Positions 24,895 through 33,910 of a stretch of DNA of 64,000 bases are shown one piece after another. How positions within the stretch are numbered: position 1 is the stretch's first letter; every line of letters begins with the position of its first letter. This stretch comes from JADJYF01 sp965278995. GTDB lineage: Bacteria > Pseudomonadota > Gammaproteobacteria > Ga0077536. The DNA lies in NCBI GenBank assembly GCA_965278995.1, contig OZ257136.1, positions 4,712,001 through 4,776,000 of the forward strand, written 5' to 3'. A program made the translations under genes and the position numbers. The notes under the pieces are model-generated. The model made no database searches and was not told the origin of the DNA. It saw only the letters and a program-made list of their open reading frames with translations.

Positions 24895-26085
24895 ATGTCT
24901 AAAGAGAAATTTGCGAGAACGAAACCGCATGTGAATGTGGGGACGATTGGTCACGTGGATCACGGCAAGACGACGTTGACGGCGGCACTGACGATTGTGT
25001 CGGCGAAGAAGTTCGGTGGCGTGGTGAAAGCGTACGATCAGATCGACAACGCGCCCGAAGAGCGCGAGCGCGGCATTACGATTGCGACGGCGCATGTCGA
25101 GTACGAAAGTGTGAATCGGCACTATGCGCACGTTGATTGCCCGGGGCATGCCGACTACGTGAAGAACATGATCACGGGTGCGGCGCAGATGGACGGCGCC
25201 ATTCTGGTGTGCAGCGCGGCGGATGGCCCGATGCCGCAGACCCGCGAGCACATCCTGCTGGCGCGCCAGGTGGGTGTGCCGAAGATCGTGGTTTACCTGA
25301 ACAAGGCGGACATGGTCGACGACGCCGAGTTGCTGGAGCTGGTTGAGCTGGAGATCCGTGAATTGCTGGATCTGTATCAGTTCCCGGGCGACGACACGCC
25401 GGTGATCATCGGCAGTGCGCTGAAAGCGGTTGAAGGCGAGGACAGCGAGATTGGTACGCAGTCGATTGAGCGGCTGGTGGCGGCGATGGACGAGTTCATC
25501 CCGATCCCGGAGCGTCCGCTGAACCTGCCGTTTCTGTTGCCGATTGAGGACGTCTTTTCGATCTCTGGTCGTGGCACGGTGGTGACGGGACGCATCGAGC
25601 GGGGCAAGGTGACGGTCGGCGAAGAAGTTGAGATTGTGGGCATACGTGCGACGCAGAAGACGACGTGCACGGGCGTTGAAATGTTCCGCAAGCTGCTGGA
25701 CGAAGGTCAGGCTGGGGACAACGTCGGGGTGCTGTTGCGTGGGACGAAGCGCGAAGACGTCGAGCGTGGTCAGGTGTTGTGCAAGCCTGGCTCGGTGAAT
25801 CCGCATACGCATTTCGAGGCCGAGGTGTATGTGTTGTCGAAGGAAGAGGGCGGTCGTCACACGCCATTTTTCACGAATTACCGGCCGCAGTTTTATTTTC
25901 GAACGACGGACGTGACAGGCGCGGTCGATCTGCCGGAAGGGATCGAGATGGTGATGCCTGGCGACAACTTGAAAGTGACGGTGAAGCTGATCAATCCGAT
26001 AGCGATGGAAGAAGGGCTGCGCTTTGCCATCCGCGAAGGCGGACGGACGGTCGGTGCCGGCGTCGTGGCGAAAATTCTCGCCTAG
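24895..26085 (+). CDS. tuf: Elongation factor Tu, copy 1
   Basis: A 396-residue GTPase that brings aminoacyl-tRNA to the ribosome. G motifs are GHVDHGKTT, DCPGHADYV and NKADMVDD; the effector region includes ERERGITIATAHVEYE. It differs from the second tuf (41411) at only five residues: N-terminal Ser/Ala, Val/Ala in the YES(V/A)NRHY stretch, and three in the last six residues. The nucleotide sequence is also nearly identical, which points to gene conversion. Codon use (many GTG, ACG, ATT and TTG) differs from the neighbouring ribosomal genes, which prefer GTC and ATC. The position between tRNA-Thr and tRNA-Trp is classical. Confidence 0.98.
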   Translation: MSKEKFARTKPHVNVGTIGHVDHGKTTLTAALTIVSAKKFGGVVKAYDQIDNAPEERERGITIATAHVEYESVNRHYAHVDCPGHADYVKNMITGAAQMDGAILVCSAADGPMPQTREHILLARQVGVPKIVVYLNKADMVDDAELLELVELEIRELLDLYQFPGDDTPVIIGSALKAVEGEDSEIGTQSIERLVAAMDEFIPIPERPLNLPFLLPIEDVFSISGRGTVVTGRIERGKVTVGEEVEIVGIRATQKTTCTGVEMFRKLLDEGQAGDNVGVLLRGTKREDVERGQVLCKPGSVNPHTHFEAEVYVLSKEEGGRHTPFFTNYRPQFYFRTTDVTGAVDLPEGIEMVMPGDNLKVTVKLINPIAMEEGLRFAIREGGRTVGAGVVAKILA

Positions 26086-26148
26086 ATCCAGGGTGCGAGG
26101 CCGACGCACTCCTGCGGCGGCGCTCGCGGACAGAGCATGGAGTGCAGT

Positions 26149-26224
26149 AGGCCAGTAGCTCAATTGGCAGAGCGGCGGTCTCCAAAACCGCAGGTTGGGG
26201 GTTCGATTCCCTCCTGGCCTGCCA
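26149..26224 (+). tRNA. tRNA-Trp (CCA)
   Basis: A 76-base tRNA. Acceptor AGGCCAG pairs with CTGGCCT, the anticodon stem-loop GCGGTCTCCAAAACCGC gives anticodon CCA, the T arm is GGGGGTTCGATTCCCTC, the discriminator is G, and CCA is encoded. It is placed between tuf and secE, a common gammaproteobacterial and betaproteobacterial order. Confidence 0.97.
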
Positions 26225-26279
26225 ATGCTCCCGCAAGGGCGCCTGGCAGCAGCGAGATGACAGGTATATAGACAGGCGA

Positions 26280-26657
26280 ATGAATACCAAGGTAACGACA
26301 GAGCCGAGTTCGCTGGACACCTTCAAACTGGTCGTGGCCGTGGCCATACTCGGCGGTGTGGTGGTGGCTTATCAGTATTACGCCGATGTGCCCAAGCTGG
26401 CGCGCGTCGGCGGCGTCATTGCTGGCGTGCTGGCGGCTTTTCTGCTGGCACTGTTTACCGCGCGCGGCCGTCAGGTCGCCGGTTTCGTTCACGAAGCGCA
26501 GCTTGAAGCGCGCAAAGTGGTCTGGCCGACGCAGGCCGAGACCCGGACGACCACCCTGCTGGTGATGGCGGTGGTCATCGTATTCGCAGTCCTGCTATGG
26601 CTGCTGGACCTCGCGCTGGGCGGTCTGATTCAGCTCGTCATCGGACAGGGAGCATAA
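26280..26657 (+). CDS. secE: Preprotein translocase subunit SecE
   Basis: A 125-residue inner-membrane protein of the SecYEG channel. Three membrane segments can be read (about residues 16-34, 43-61 and 92-116), the three-helix E. coli type. The conserved cytoplasmic hinge FVHEAQLEARKVVWPTQAET precedes the last helix. nusG starts 2 bases after the stop, so the two genes are surely cotranscribed. Confidence 0.96.
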   Translation: MNTKVTTEPSSLDTFKLVVAVAILGGVVVAYQYYADVPKLARVGGVIAGVLAAFLLALFTARGRQVAGFVHEAQLEARKVVWPTQAETRTTTLLVMAVVIVFAVLLWLLDLALGGLIQLVIGQGA

Positions 26658-26659
26658 CG

Positions 26660-27193
26660 GTGAGCATGAACTGGTACGTCGTCCACGCCTATTCCGGTTT
26701 TGAGAATCAGGTCAAACGCTCGCTCGAAGATCGGGTCAAACGCCATGCCATGGGCGAAAAATTCGGCCAGATCCTGGTCCCCACGGAAGAAGTCGTGGAA
26801 ATGAAGGACGGCCAGAAGCGCAAGAGTGACCGCAAGTTCTTTCCCGGCTACGTCCTGGTCGAAATGGAAATGGACAACGACTCCTGGCATCTGGTCAAGG
26901 ATTGCCCGAAAGTCATGGGTTTCATCGGTGGCAGCAGCGACCGTCCGGCGCCGATCTCGCAGCGCGAAGCGCAGGCGATCCTGGATCGTATTCAGGAAGG
27001 CGTTGAGAAGCCGCGACCGAAAGTTTTGTTCGAAGTCGGCGAAGTCGTGCGCGTCATCGATGGTCCGTTCACGGACTTCAACGGCGCGGTCGAGGAAGTG
27101 AATTACGAAAAGAGCCGCCTGCGCGTGGCAGTCTCGATCTTCGGGCGTTCGACGCCGGTCGAGCTCGAGTTCGGGCAGGTCAGCAAGGATTGA
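26660..27193 (+). CDS. nusG: Transcription termination/antitermination factor NusG
   Basis: A 177-residue factor that binds RNA polymerase beta' and couples it to Rho or the ribosome. The NGN domain opens with MNWYVVHAYSGFENQVKRSL and contains RKFFPGYVLVEM; the C-terminal KOW domain has VGEVVRVIDGPFTDFNGAVEEVNYEKSRLRV. The GTG at 26660 was chosen for its 7-base spacing from AGGGAG; an ATG two codons later (26666) is equally possible for the protein. Confidence 0.97.
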   Translation: MSMNWYVVHAYSGFENQVKRSLEDRVKRHAMGEKFGQILVPTEEVVEMKDGQKRKSDRKFFPGYVLVEMEMDNDSWHLVKDCPKVMGFIGGSSDRPAPISQREAQAILDRIQEGVEKPRPKVLFEVGEVVRVIDGPFTDFNGAVEEVNYEKSRLRVAVSIFGRSTPVELEFGQVSKD

Positions 27194-27237
27194 ACAGCGT
27201 GCGCCGGGCCTCGATGAGAGGCCTGACGACGTGTTCA
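27191..27237 (+). promoter_or_regulatory. Hairpin in nusG-rplK leader
   Basis: An inner perfect stem ggcctc/gaggcc with loop gatga (27207-27223) sits inside an outer tgaaca/tgttca pairing (27191-27196 with 27232-27237) that includes the nusG stop codon. No T-run follows, so it is not an intrinsic terminator. An L1/L11 autoregulatory or processing role is inferred from position. Confidence 0.5.
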
Positions 27238-27327
27238 GGATCAGGTGCAGGGCGGGTCAGCCGGCCCGGCACGGTGTACTCGACATTGGGGAGCCGCAAG
27301 GCGTTTGCACCCGAGGAGTAAGAGCAA

Positions 27328-27759
27328 GTGGCGAAGAAGATTGATTCATACATCAAGCTGCAGGTTGCAGCTGGCAAGGCGAATCCCAGCCCGCCCGTCG
27401 GACCGGCCCTCGGCCAGCGCGGCGTGAACATCATGGAATTCTGCAAGCAGTTCAATGCGCGGACGCAGGAACTCGAACCGGGCCTGCCGACGCCGGTCGT
27501 CATCACCGTGTTCAGCGACAAGAGCTTCACCTTCATCACCAAGACGCCGCCGGCCTCGGTGCTGTTGCGCAAAGCAGCCGGTGTTCCCAAAGGCAGCGGT
27601 ACACCGAACTCGGTCAAGGTAGGCACGGTCAATCGCGCGCAGATCGAAGAGATTGCGAAAGCCAAGCAGCCTGATCTGACGTCAGCCAGCCTCGAAGCAT
27701 CAGTCCGTACCATCGCTGGCACCGCTCGCAGCATGGGTCTCGTTGTGGAGGGTCTCTGA
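27328..27759 (+). CDS. rplK: 50S ribosomal protein L11
   Basis: A 143-residue protein of the GTPase-associated centre, binding 23S rRNA near position 1060. The family N-terminus IKLQVAAGKANPSPPVGPALGQ(R)G and C-terminal SVRTIAGTARSMGL are present. A GTG start follows GAGGAGTAAGA. It is the first gene of the L11-L1 pair, 2 bases before rplA. Confidence 0.98.
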   Translation: MAKKIDSYIKLQVAAGKANPSPPVGPALGQRGVNIMEFCKQFNARTQELEPGLPTPVVITVFSDKSFTFITKTPPASVLLRKAAGVPKGSGTPNSVKVGTVNRAQIEEIAKAKQPDLTSASLEASVRTIAGTARSMGLVVEGL

Positions 27760-27760
27760 G

Positions 27761-28468
27761 ATGTCCAATTCCGGTAAACGTCTGCGCGCGATCCACGAGA
27801 AAATTGGCGATATGCGCAGCGCGCGTCCATTGGACGAAGTGCTGCGTCTGCTGAAGGAGTGCGCCTCGGCCAAGTTCGACGAATCAGTCGATGTCGCGGT
27901 CAATCTCGGCGTCGATCCGCGCAAATCCGATCAGGTGGTGCGCGGTTCGACCGTGCTCCCGCATGGCACCGGCAAATCCGTGCGTGTCGCACTGTTTGCT
28001 GACGGCGCCGATGCCGAGACCGGGCGCGCGGCGGGTGCCGACGTCATCGGTCTGGACGATCTCGCCGCCGAAGTACGCAGCGGCAAGATCGATTTCGACA
28101 TCGCGATTGCAACGCCAGCGTCGATGCGCGTGGTTGGCCAGCTCGGTCAGATCCTCGGGCCGCGTGGCTTGATGCCCAACCCGAAAGTGGGCACGGTCAC
28201 CACCGACGTCGCAACTGCTGTACGTAACGCCAAAGCCGGGCAGGTCCAGTTCCGCACCGACAAAGGCGGCATCATCCATTGCCCGATAGGCAAGGCTTCA
28301 TTCACGCCCGAGGCGCTGCGCGCAAATCTCGAGGCGGTGCTGAACGATCTGCGCAAAGCGAAACCCAGTTCAGCCAAGGGCATCTATCTGAAATCGATCG
28401 CGATATCGACCACGATGGGTCCCGGGCTGGTGGTCGACAAGACCTCGGTCGACGCGGCGCAGGCTTGA
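27761..28468 (+). CDS. rplA: 50S ribosomal protein L1
   Basis: A 235-residue protein of the L1 stalk; in many bacteria it also represses its own mRNA. Landmarks are ESVDVAVNLGVDPRKSDQVVRG, GQLGQILGPRGLMPNPKVGTV and YLKSIAISTTMGPGL. The start at 27761 follows GGAGGGTCTCTGAG; an upstream in-frame start overlapping rplK was rejected because it adds non-family residues. Confidence 0.98.
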   Translation: MSNSGKRLRAIHEKIGDMRSARPLDEVLRLLKECASAKFDESVDVAVNLGVDPRKSDQVVRGSTVLPHGTGKSVRVALFADGADAETGRAAGADVIGLDDLAAEVRSGKIDFDIAIATPASMRVVGQLGQILGPRGLMPNPKVGTVTTDVATAVRNAKAGQVQFRTDKGGIIHCPIGKASFTPEALRANLEAVLNDLRKAKPSSAKGIYLKSIAISTTMGPGLVVDKTSVDAAQA

Positions 28469-28685
28469 GAAACTTTGGGTTGTCGGCTCACGCCGGCAGC
28501 CGTCAAAGACCGCGGGTCCGCAAATCAGGTTTGCGGTTAATCGTGAAGGCCCGCGCAGACGGTGTTTCCCCGAAGGGCAGATTGACGCCCGGTACGGACG
28601 CCGTAAACCCTGGCAGCCTGCAGAGGCTGCCTGCAATGGTGCGATCGCAGAACCACGTTCTGCGATTTGACCGGGAGTAGAACCA
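28469..28685 (+). promoter_or_regulatory. Leader of rplJ-rplL (L10/L12 autoregulatory region)
   Basis: A 217-base non-coding leader between rplA and rplJ. It holds several strong hairpins, for example ggcagcctgcagaggctgcc and cgcagaaccacgttctgcg just before the rplJ ribosome site GGGAGTAG. Leaders of this size and place bind the L10-L12 complex in other bacteria; that use here is inference. Confidence 0.6.
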
Positions 28686-29213
28686 ATGAGTCTGACATTG
28701 AAGCAAAAACAGGCGGTTGTTTCGGAAGTAAAGGAAGTGGCGTCCAGCGCACAAGCGGCAGTAGCCGCTGAATACGCCGGGTTGACTGTTGCGCAGATGA
28801 CCAGCTTGCGGGCCAAGGCCCGCGCCAGCGGGGTTTATCTGCGCGTGGTCAAGAACACGCTCGCACGTCTGGCCGTCGACGGCACGGACTTCGCTTGTCT
28901 GAAGGATTCGCTCACCGGGCCTTTGTTGCTGGTGTTCTCGGGTGAAGACCCGGGCGCCGGCGCGCGGCTGGTGCGTGATTTCGCCAAGGACAACGCCAAG
29001 CTCGTGACCAGGGCCGTGGCTTTTGCCGGTGAGTTGAGACCCGCTGAGGATCTCGCGCTCCTGGCCAGCATGCCCACGCTCGACGAAGCCCGCGCGCAGC
29101 TGCTCGCCATCTTCCAGGCGCCCCAGACCCAACTGGTACGCACGCTGGCAGAGCCGGCAGCGCAACTGGTCCGGGTGCTGGCCGCTTACAACGATGCCCG
29201 CCAGCCCGCTTGA
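28686..29213 (+). CDS. rplJ: 50S ribosomal protein L10
   Basis: A 175-residue base of the L12 stalk. The N-terminal rRNA-binding domain (LKQKQAVVSEVKEVASSAQAAVAAEYAGLTV, then RVVKNTLARLAV) and the C-terminal helix that carries L12 dimers (ALLASMPTLDEARAQLLAIFQAP...) are present. It is followed by rplL after 36 bases. Confidence 0.98.
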   Translation: MSLTLKQKQAVVSEVKEVASSAQAAVAAEYAGLTVAQMTSLRAKARASGVYLRVVKNTLARLAVDGTDFACLKDSLTGPLLLVFSGEDPGAGARLVRDFAKDNAKLVTRAVAFAGELRPAEDLALLASMPTLDEARAQLLAIFQAPQTQLVRTLAEPAAQLVRVLAAYNDARQPA

Positions 29214-29249
29214 CTGTATTGAACGATCTGTTTTCAGGAGAACATTGAA

Positions 29250-29627
29250 ATGGCAGTTTCCAAAGAAGAGTTGGTCTCAACTCTGAGCAGCATGAGCATC
29301 CTCGAGGTCACCGAACTGGTTTCCTTGCTGGAAGAGAAATGGGGCGTATCGGCCGCCGCCGCAGTGGCGACCGTTGCGGTCGGCGGCGGCGAAGCCGCTG
29401 CGCCGGTCGAGGTCAAGGACGAATTCGATGTCGTCATGACCAGCTTCGGCGAAAACAAAGTCGGCGTGATCAAGACGGTTCGTGCCATCACCGGTCTGGG
29501 CCTGAAAGAGGCGAAAGACATGGTCGAAGGCGTGCCATCGACGATCAAGGAAGGCGCCAACAAGACCGAAGCCGAAGATATCAAGAAGCAGCTCGTCGAA
29601 GCTGGCGCCACGGTCGAGCTCAAGTAA
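29250..29627 (+). CDS. rplL: 50S ribosomal protein L7/L12
   Basis: A 125-residue stalk protein that recruits translational GTPases. It has the dimerisation N-terminus, an Ala/Val/Gly hinge (about residues 37-52), and the factor-binding C-domain with VIKTVRAITGLGLKEAKDMVEGVP and KKQLVEAGATVELK. The ribosome site CAGGAGAAC is clear. A long hairpin separates it from rpoB. Confidence 0.98.
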   Translation: MAVSKEELVSTLSSMSILEVTELVSLLEEKWGVSAAAAVATVAVGGGEAAAPVEVKDEFDVVMTSFGENKVGVIKTVRAITGLGLKEAKDMVEGVPSTIKEGANKTEAEDIKKQLVEAGATVELK

Positions 29628-29668
29628 GACCGTCAGTGCGCCTTGCGCGCCATCGAGCACAGCGCAGG

Positions 29669-29696
29669 CCGGGTTACCCTTTGGCGGGTAACCCGG
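29669..29696 (+). promoter_or_regulatory. rplL-rpoB intergenic hairpin
   Basis: A perfect 11-base stem ccgggttaccc/gggtaacccgg with loop tttggc. No T-run follows, so it is more likely an attenuator or RNase III processing site between ribosomal and polymerase genes, as known at this place in E. coli, than a full terminator. Confidence 0.6.
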
Positions 29697-29786
29697 TCGT
29701 GTGCTGGCTATGCATTAGGGTTTCGCCATTGCCGGTTTCGGACATGTTCCGCGCCGGCACTCGCGGTCTAAGAGGACGGTAATCAC

Positions 29787-32700
29787 ATGGCCTACACCTA
29801 TACCGAAAAGAAGCGCATCCGCAAGGATTTCAGCAAAACGCCGCCGATACTCGACGTGCCGTATTTGCTGGAAACGCAGATCGAGTCCTACAAGCGCTTC
29901 CTGCAGGAAGACCGCGCTGTAGGGAATCGCGGCGAATACGGTTTGCACGCGGCTTTCAAGTCGGTATTTCCGATCGAGTCCTATTCGGGCAATGCGATCC
30001 TGGAATATGTGAGCTATCGTCTCGGCGTGCCGGTGTTCGACGTCAAGGAATGTCAGGTTCGCGGCCTGACGTATGCCGCTTCATTGCGGGTGACTGTCCG
30101 GCTGGTCATCTATGACAAAGAATCCGGTGCCGAAAAAGCGATCAAGGATGTCCGAGAGCAGGAAGTCTACATGGGCGAACTGCCGCTCATGACGACCAAT
30201 GGCACGTTTGTGATCAACGGCACGGAGCGCGTGATCGTCTCGCAGCTGCATCGTTCCCCGGGTGTGTTCTTCGACCACGATCGCGGCAAGACGCATTCCT
30301 CGGGCAAGCTGTTGTTCTCGGCCCGTGTCATTCCTTATCGCGGTTCCTGGCTCGATTTTGAGTTCGACCCCAAGGACCATGTCTACGTGCGCATCGATCG
30401 CCGACGCAAGCTGCCGGCAACAGTCCTGATGCGCGCGCTGGGTTTCTCGACCGAGCGCATGCTCGAAACCTTTTTTGAACGCGACATGTTCGTCATCGAC
30501 GGCGACCAGGTGCGTGTGCACCTCGTGCCCGAGAGACTGCGCGGCGAGACGCTGGAGTTCGACCTGGTCGATGCCGACGGCAACGTACTGGTCGAGGCTG
30601 AAAGGCGTATCACGGCGCGTCATACCCGCGAAATTCAGCAGCGCGGTATCACCGAGATAACGGTGCCGCAGTCATTCCTCATCGGCAAGACGCTGGCTCG
30701 CAACGTCGTCGACATGAAGACCGGTGAACTGCTGGCCGGCGCCAATGAAGAAATCACCAATGACATGCTGGTCAAGTTCGCCAAGGCGGAGATCAGCTCG
30801 CTCGAGACGATTTTTGCCAACGATCTCGATCACGGCGCTTATGTTTCGGAAACCCTGCGTGTCGATCCCACGACCTCACCGTTGGAAGCGCAGGTCGAAA
30901 TCTATCGCATGATGCGCCCCGGCGAACCGCCGACCCGTGAAGCGGCAGAAAATCTGTTCAAGAACCTGTTCTTTACCGAAGACCGTTACGACCTCTCAGC
31001 CGTCGGTCGCATGAAGTTCAATCGTCGCGTCGGTCGCAGCGAAGTCGTCGGGAGCGGCGTCCTCAACGAAGCTGACATCATTGATGTGCTGCGTGTCCTG
31101 ATTGATATCCGCAACGGCAACGGCACGGTCGACGACATCGACCACCTGGGTAACCGCCGCGTTCGAAGTGTCGGCGAAATGGCCGAGAACCAGTTCCGCG
31201 TCGGCCTGGTGCGCGTCGAGCGCGCAGTCAAGGAACGTCTCAGCCTGGCGGAATCCGAAGGCTATATGCCGCAGGAACTGATCAATGCCAAGCCGGTCTC
31301 GGCTGTGATCAAGGAGTTCTTCGGTTCCAGCCAGCTGTCGCAGTTCATGGATCAGAACAATCCGTTGTCGGAAGTCACGCACAAGCGTCGTGTCTCGGCC
31401 CTCGGCCCAGGCGGTCTGACGCGCGAGCGTGCCGGTTTCGAAGTACGCGACGTGCATCCGACGCATTATGGCCGGGTCTGCCCGATTGAGACGCCGGAAG
31501 GGCCGAACATCGGCCTGATCAACTCGCTCGCCGTCTACGCGCGCACCAACGAGTACGGATTCCTTGAAACGCCGTACCGCAAAGTTACCGGCGTCCACGT
31601 GACCGACCAGATCGATTACCTGTCGGCGATCGAAGAAGGCCAGTATGTCATCGCGCAGGCCAATGCTGCGCTCGATAATAATGGCCGTCTGACCGACAGC
31701 CTGGTCTCCTCACGCTATCAGAACGAGTTCACACTCGCGTCACCTGAACGTGTGCAGTACATGGACGTCTCGCCGCGTCAGATCGTTTCTGTCGCTGCGG
31801 CGCTGATCCCGTTCCTCGAACATGACGATGCCAACCGTGCTCTGATGGGTTCGAACATGCAGCGTCAGGCAGTGCCGACCCTGCGCGCCGACAAGCCGCT
31901 GGTGGGTACCGGCATCGAACGCGCCGTGGCCAAGGATTCGGGTGTGACCGTAGTCGCGCTGCGTGGCGGCGAAGTCTATGCAGTCGATGCCGCGCGCATC
32001 GTGGTGCGCGTCAACGACGACGAGACCGCCGCTGGCGAGCCGGGCGTCGATATCTACAATCTCACCAAGTACACCCGTTCCAACCAGAACACCTGCATCA
32101 ACCAGCGCCCACTGGTCAATCTCGGCGATCGCATCGCCAAGGGCGACACCCTGGCTGACGGTCCCTCGACGGATCTCGGTGAGCTTGCGCTCGGCCAGAA
32201 CATGCTGGTCGCGTTCATGCCGTGGAACGGCTACAACTTCGAGGATTCGATTCTTATTTCCGAGCGCGTCGTGCAGGAAGACCGCTACACCAGTATCCAC
32301 ATCGAAGAACTGACCTGCGTGGCGCGCGATACCAAGCTCGGGCCAGAGGAAATCTCGAGCGACATCCCCAATGTCAGTGAGAGCGCGCTGTCCAAGCTTG
32401 ATGAATCCGGCATCGTCTACATCGGCGCCGAAGTGCATCCAGGCGACATCCTCGTCGGCAAAGTGACGCCGAAAGGCGAAACCCAGCTGACGCCGGAAGA
32501 AAAGCTGCTCCGCGCAATCTTCGGTGAGAAAGCGTCTGACGTGAAGGATACTTCGCTGCGCGTGCCGTCCGGCATGAGCGGAACGGTCATCGACGTACAG
32601 GTATTCACACGCGACGGCATCGAAAAAGATGCCCGGGCACGTGAAATCGAGAGCGCAGAAATCGCCCGCGTGAAGAAGGATCTCGACGATCAGTTGAAGA

Positions 32701-33863
32701 TCCTCGAGGACGACATCTTCCAGCGCGTCGAACGTCTGTTGATCGGCAAGAATGCCGACAAGGGACCGGGTCAGCTCAAAGGCGGTGTCAAAGTCACCAA
32801 ACAGCTGCTCAGCGAAGTCGATCGCAGCAAGTGGTTCGACGTGCGCATCAAGCATGAAACGGCCAACGAGCAGCTCGAACAGCTGGCGGCGCAAGTCGAG
32901 AAGCATCGTGAGGATTTTGATCGCCAGTTCCAGGAGAAACGCGCCAAGCTGACCTCGGGAGACGATCTCGCGCCAGGTGTGTTGAAGATGGCCAAGGTCT
33001 ATCTCGCCGTGAAACGGCGTATGCAGCCGGGCGACAAAATGGCTGGTCGTCACGGCAACAAGGGCGTGGTCTCGATGATTGTGCCGATTGAAGACATGCC
33101 GCACATGGCTGACGGCCGACCGGTGGATATCGTGTTGAATCCGCTCGGTGTGCCGTCGCGCATGAACGTCGGCCAGGTGCTGGAAACGCACCTTGGCTGG
33201 GCCGCAGCCGGTCTCGGTCTGCGCATCGGTGAAATGCTCGACCGCGTGGCGGCGAACTCCGAATTGCGTGAGTTCCTCGGCAAGATCTACAACTCGAGCG
33301 GGCAGAAGGAAGATCTCGGTTCGCTCAGCGACGACGACGTCACTGCGCTGTGCGGGAATCTGCGCCATGGGGTGCCGATGGCGACGCCGGTGTTCGACGG
33401 TGCGAAAGAAGACGAGATCAAGAATATGCTGGAGCTGGCTGGCCTGCCGCGCTCCGGGCAGACGACGCTGTTCGACGGCCGTACCGGCGAATCTTTCGAT
33501 CGCCAGATCACGGTCGGTTACATGTACATGCTCAAGCTCAACCATCTGGTCGATGACAAGATGCATGCGCGCTCGACCGGACCTTACAGTCTCGTCACTC
33601 AGCAACCGCTCGGTGGCAAGGCCCAGTTCGGTGGTCAGCGCTTCGGTGAAATGGAGGTCTGGGCGCTGGAAGCTTACGGCGCGGCCTATACGCTGCAGGA
33701 GATGCTCACGGTCAAGTCCGACGACGTCAACGGCCGTACGAAGATGTATAAGAACATCGTCGACGGCGATCACAAGATGGAGGCTGGTATGCCCGAATCG
33801 TTCAACGTGTTGCTCAAAGAGATGCGCTCACTCGGCATCGATATCGAGCTGGAACACGAATAA
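29787..33863 (+). CDS. rpoB: RNA polymerase beta subunit
   Basis: The 1358-residue catalytic subunit of RNA polymerase. Recognisable parts run from the N-terminal KKRIRKDFSKTP through the rifampicin region (SSQLSQFMDQNNPLSEVTHK and RRVSALGPGGL, with wild-type Asp, His and Ser positions), ETPEGPNIGLINSLA, NTCINQRPLV, the catalytic-side GRHGNKGVVS and the C-terminal PESFNVLLKEMRSLGIDIEL. Length is close to E. coli (1342). It is transcribed with rpoC (47-base gap). Confidence 0.99.
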   Translation: MAYTYTEKKRIRKDFSKTPPILDVPYLLETQIESYKRFLQEDRAVGNRGEYGLHAAFKSVFPIESYSGNAILEYVSYRLGVPVFDVKECQVRGLTYAASLRVTVRLVIYDKESGAEKAIKDVREQEVYMGELPLMTTNGTFVINGTERVIVSQLHRSPGVFFDHDRGKTHSSGKLLFSARVIPYRGSWLDFEFDPKDHVYVRIDRRRKLPATVLMRALGFSTERMLETFFERDMFVIDGDQVRVHLVPERLRGETLEFDLVDADGNVLVEAERRITARHTREIQQRGITEITVPQSFLIGKTLARNVVDMKTGELLAGANEEITNDMLVKFAKAEISSLETIFANDLDHGAYVSETLRVDPTTSPLEAQVEIYRMMRPGEPPTREAAENLFKNLFFTEDRYDLSAVGRMKFNRRVGRSEVVGSGVLNEADIIDVLRVLIDIRNGNGTVDDIDHLGNRRVRSVGEMAENQFRVGLVRVERAVKERLSLAESEGYMPQELINAKPVSAVIKEFFGSSQLSQFMDQNNPLSEVTHKRRVSALGPGGLTRERAGFEVRDVHPTHYGRVCPIETPEGPNIGLINSLAVYARTNEYGFLETPYRKVTGVHVTDQIDYLSAIEEGQYVIAQANAALDNNGRLTDSLVSSRYQNEFTLASPERVQYMDVSPRQIVSVAAALIPFLEHDDANRALMGSNMQRQAVPTLRADKPLVGTGIERAVAKDSGVTVVALRGGEVYAVDAARIVVRVNDDETAAGEPGVDIYNLTKYTRSNQNTCINQRPLVNLGDRIAKGDTLADGPSTDLGELALGQNMLVAFMPWNGYNFEDSILISERVVQEDRYTSIHIEELTCVARDTKLGPEEISSDIPNVSESALSKLDESGIVYIGAEVHPGDILVGKVTPKGETQLTPEEKLLRAIFGEKASDVKDTSLRVPSGMSGTVIDVQVFTRDGIEKDARAREIESAEIARVKKDLDDQLKILEDDIFQRVERLLIGKNADKGPGQLKGGVKVTKQLLSEVDRSKWFDVRIKHETANEQLEQLAAQVEKHREDFDRQFQEKRAKLTSGDDLAPGVLKMAKVYLAVKRRMQPGDKMAGRHGNKGVVSMIVPIEDMPHMADGRPVDIVLNPLGVPSRMNVGQVLETHLGWAAAGLGLRIGEMLDRVAANSELREFLGKIYNSSGQKEDLGSLSDDDVTALCGNLRHGVPMATPVFDGAKEDEIKNMLELAGLPRSGQTTLFDGRTGESFDRQITVGYMYMLKLNHLVDDKMHARSTGPYSLVTQQPLGGKAQFGGQRFGEMEVWALEAYGAAYTLQEMLTVKSDDVNGRTKMYKNIVDGDHKMEAGMPESFNVLLKEMRSLGIDIELEHE

Positions 33864-33910
33864 GGCACCCTCCAGACATTCTGCGCCTACCCGCGCAAGG
33901 AGTATGAATT

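Noticed and set aside
24892..26163. Long minus-strand frames opposite both tuf genes, nearly identical to each other
   Set aside because: Their similarity only reflects the near-identical tuf copies; composition is Arg/His-rich and not protein-like.
31290..31440. Possible rifampicin-resistance change in rpoB
   Set aside because: The rifampicin region has the wild-type Asp, His and Ser positions.
31740..33773. 677-codon minus-strand frame opposite rpoB
   Set aside because: Shadow of rpoB codon bias; no motif, signal or ribosome site.
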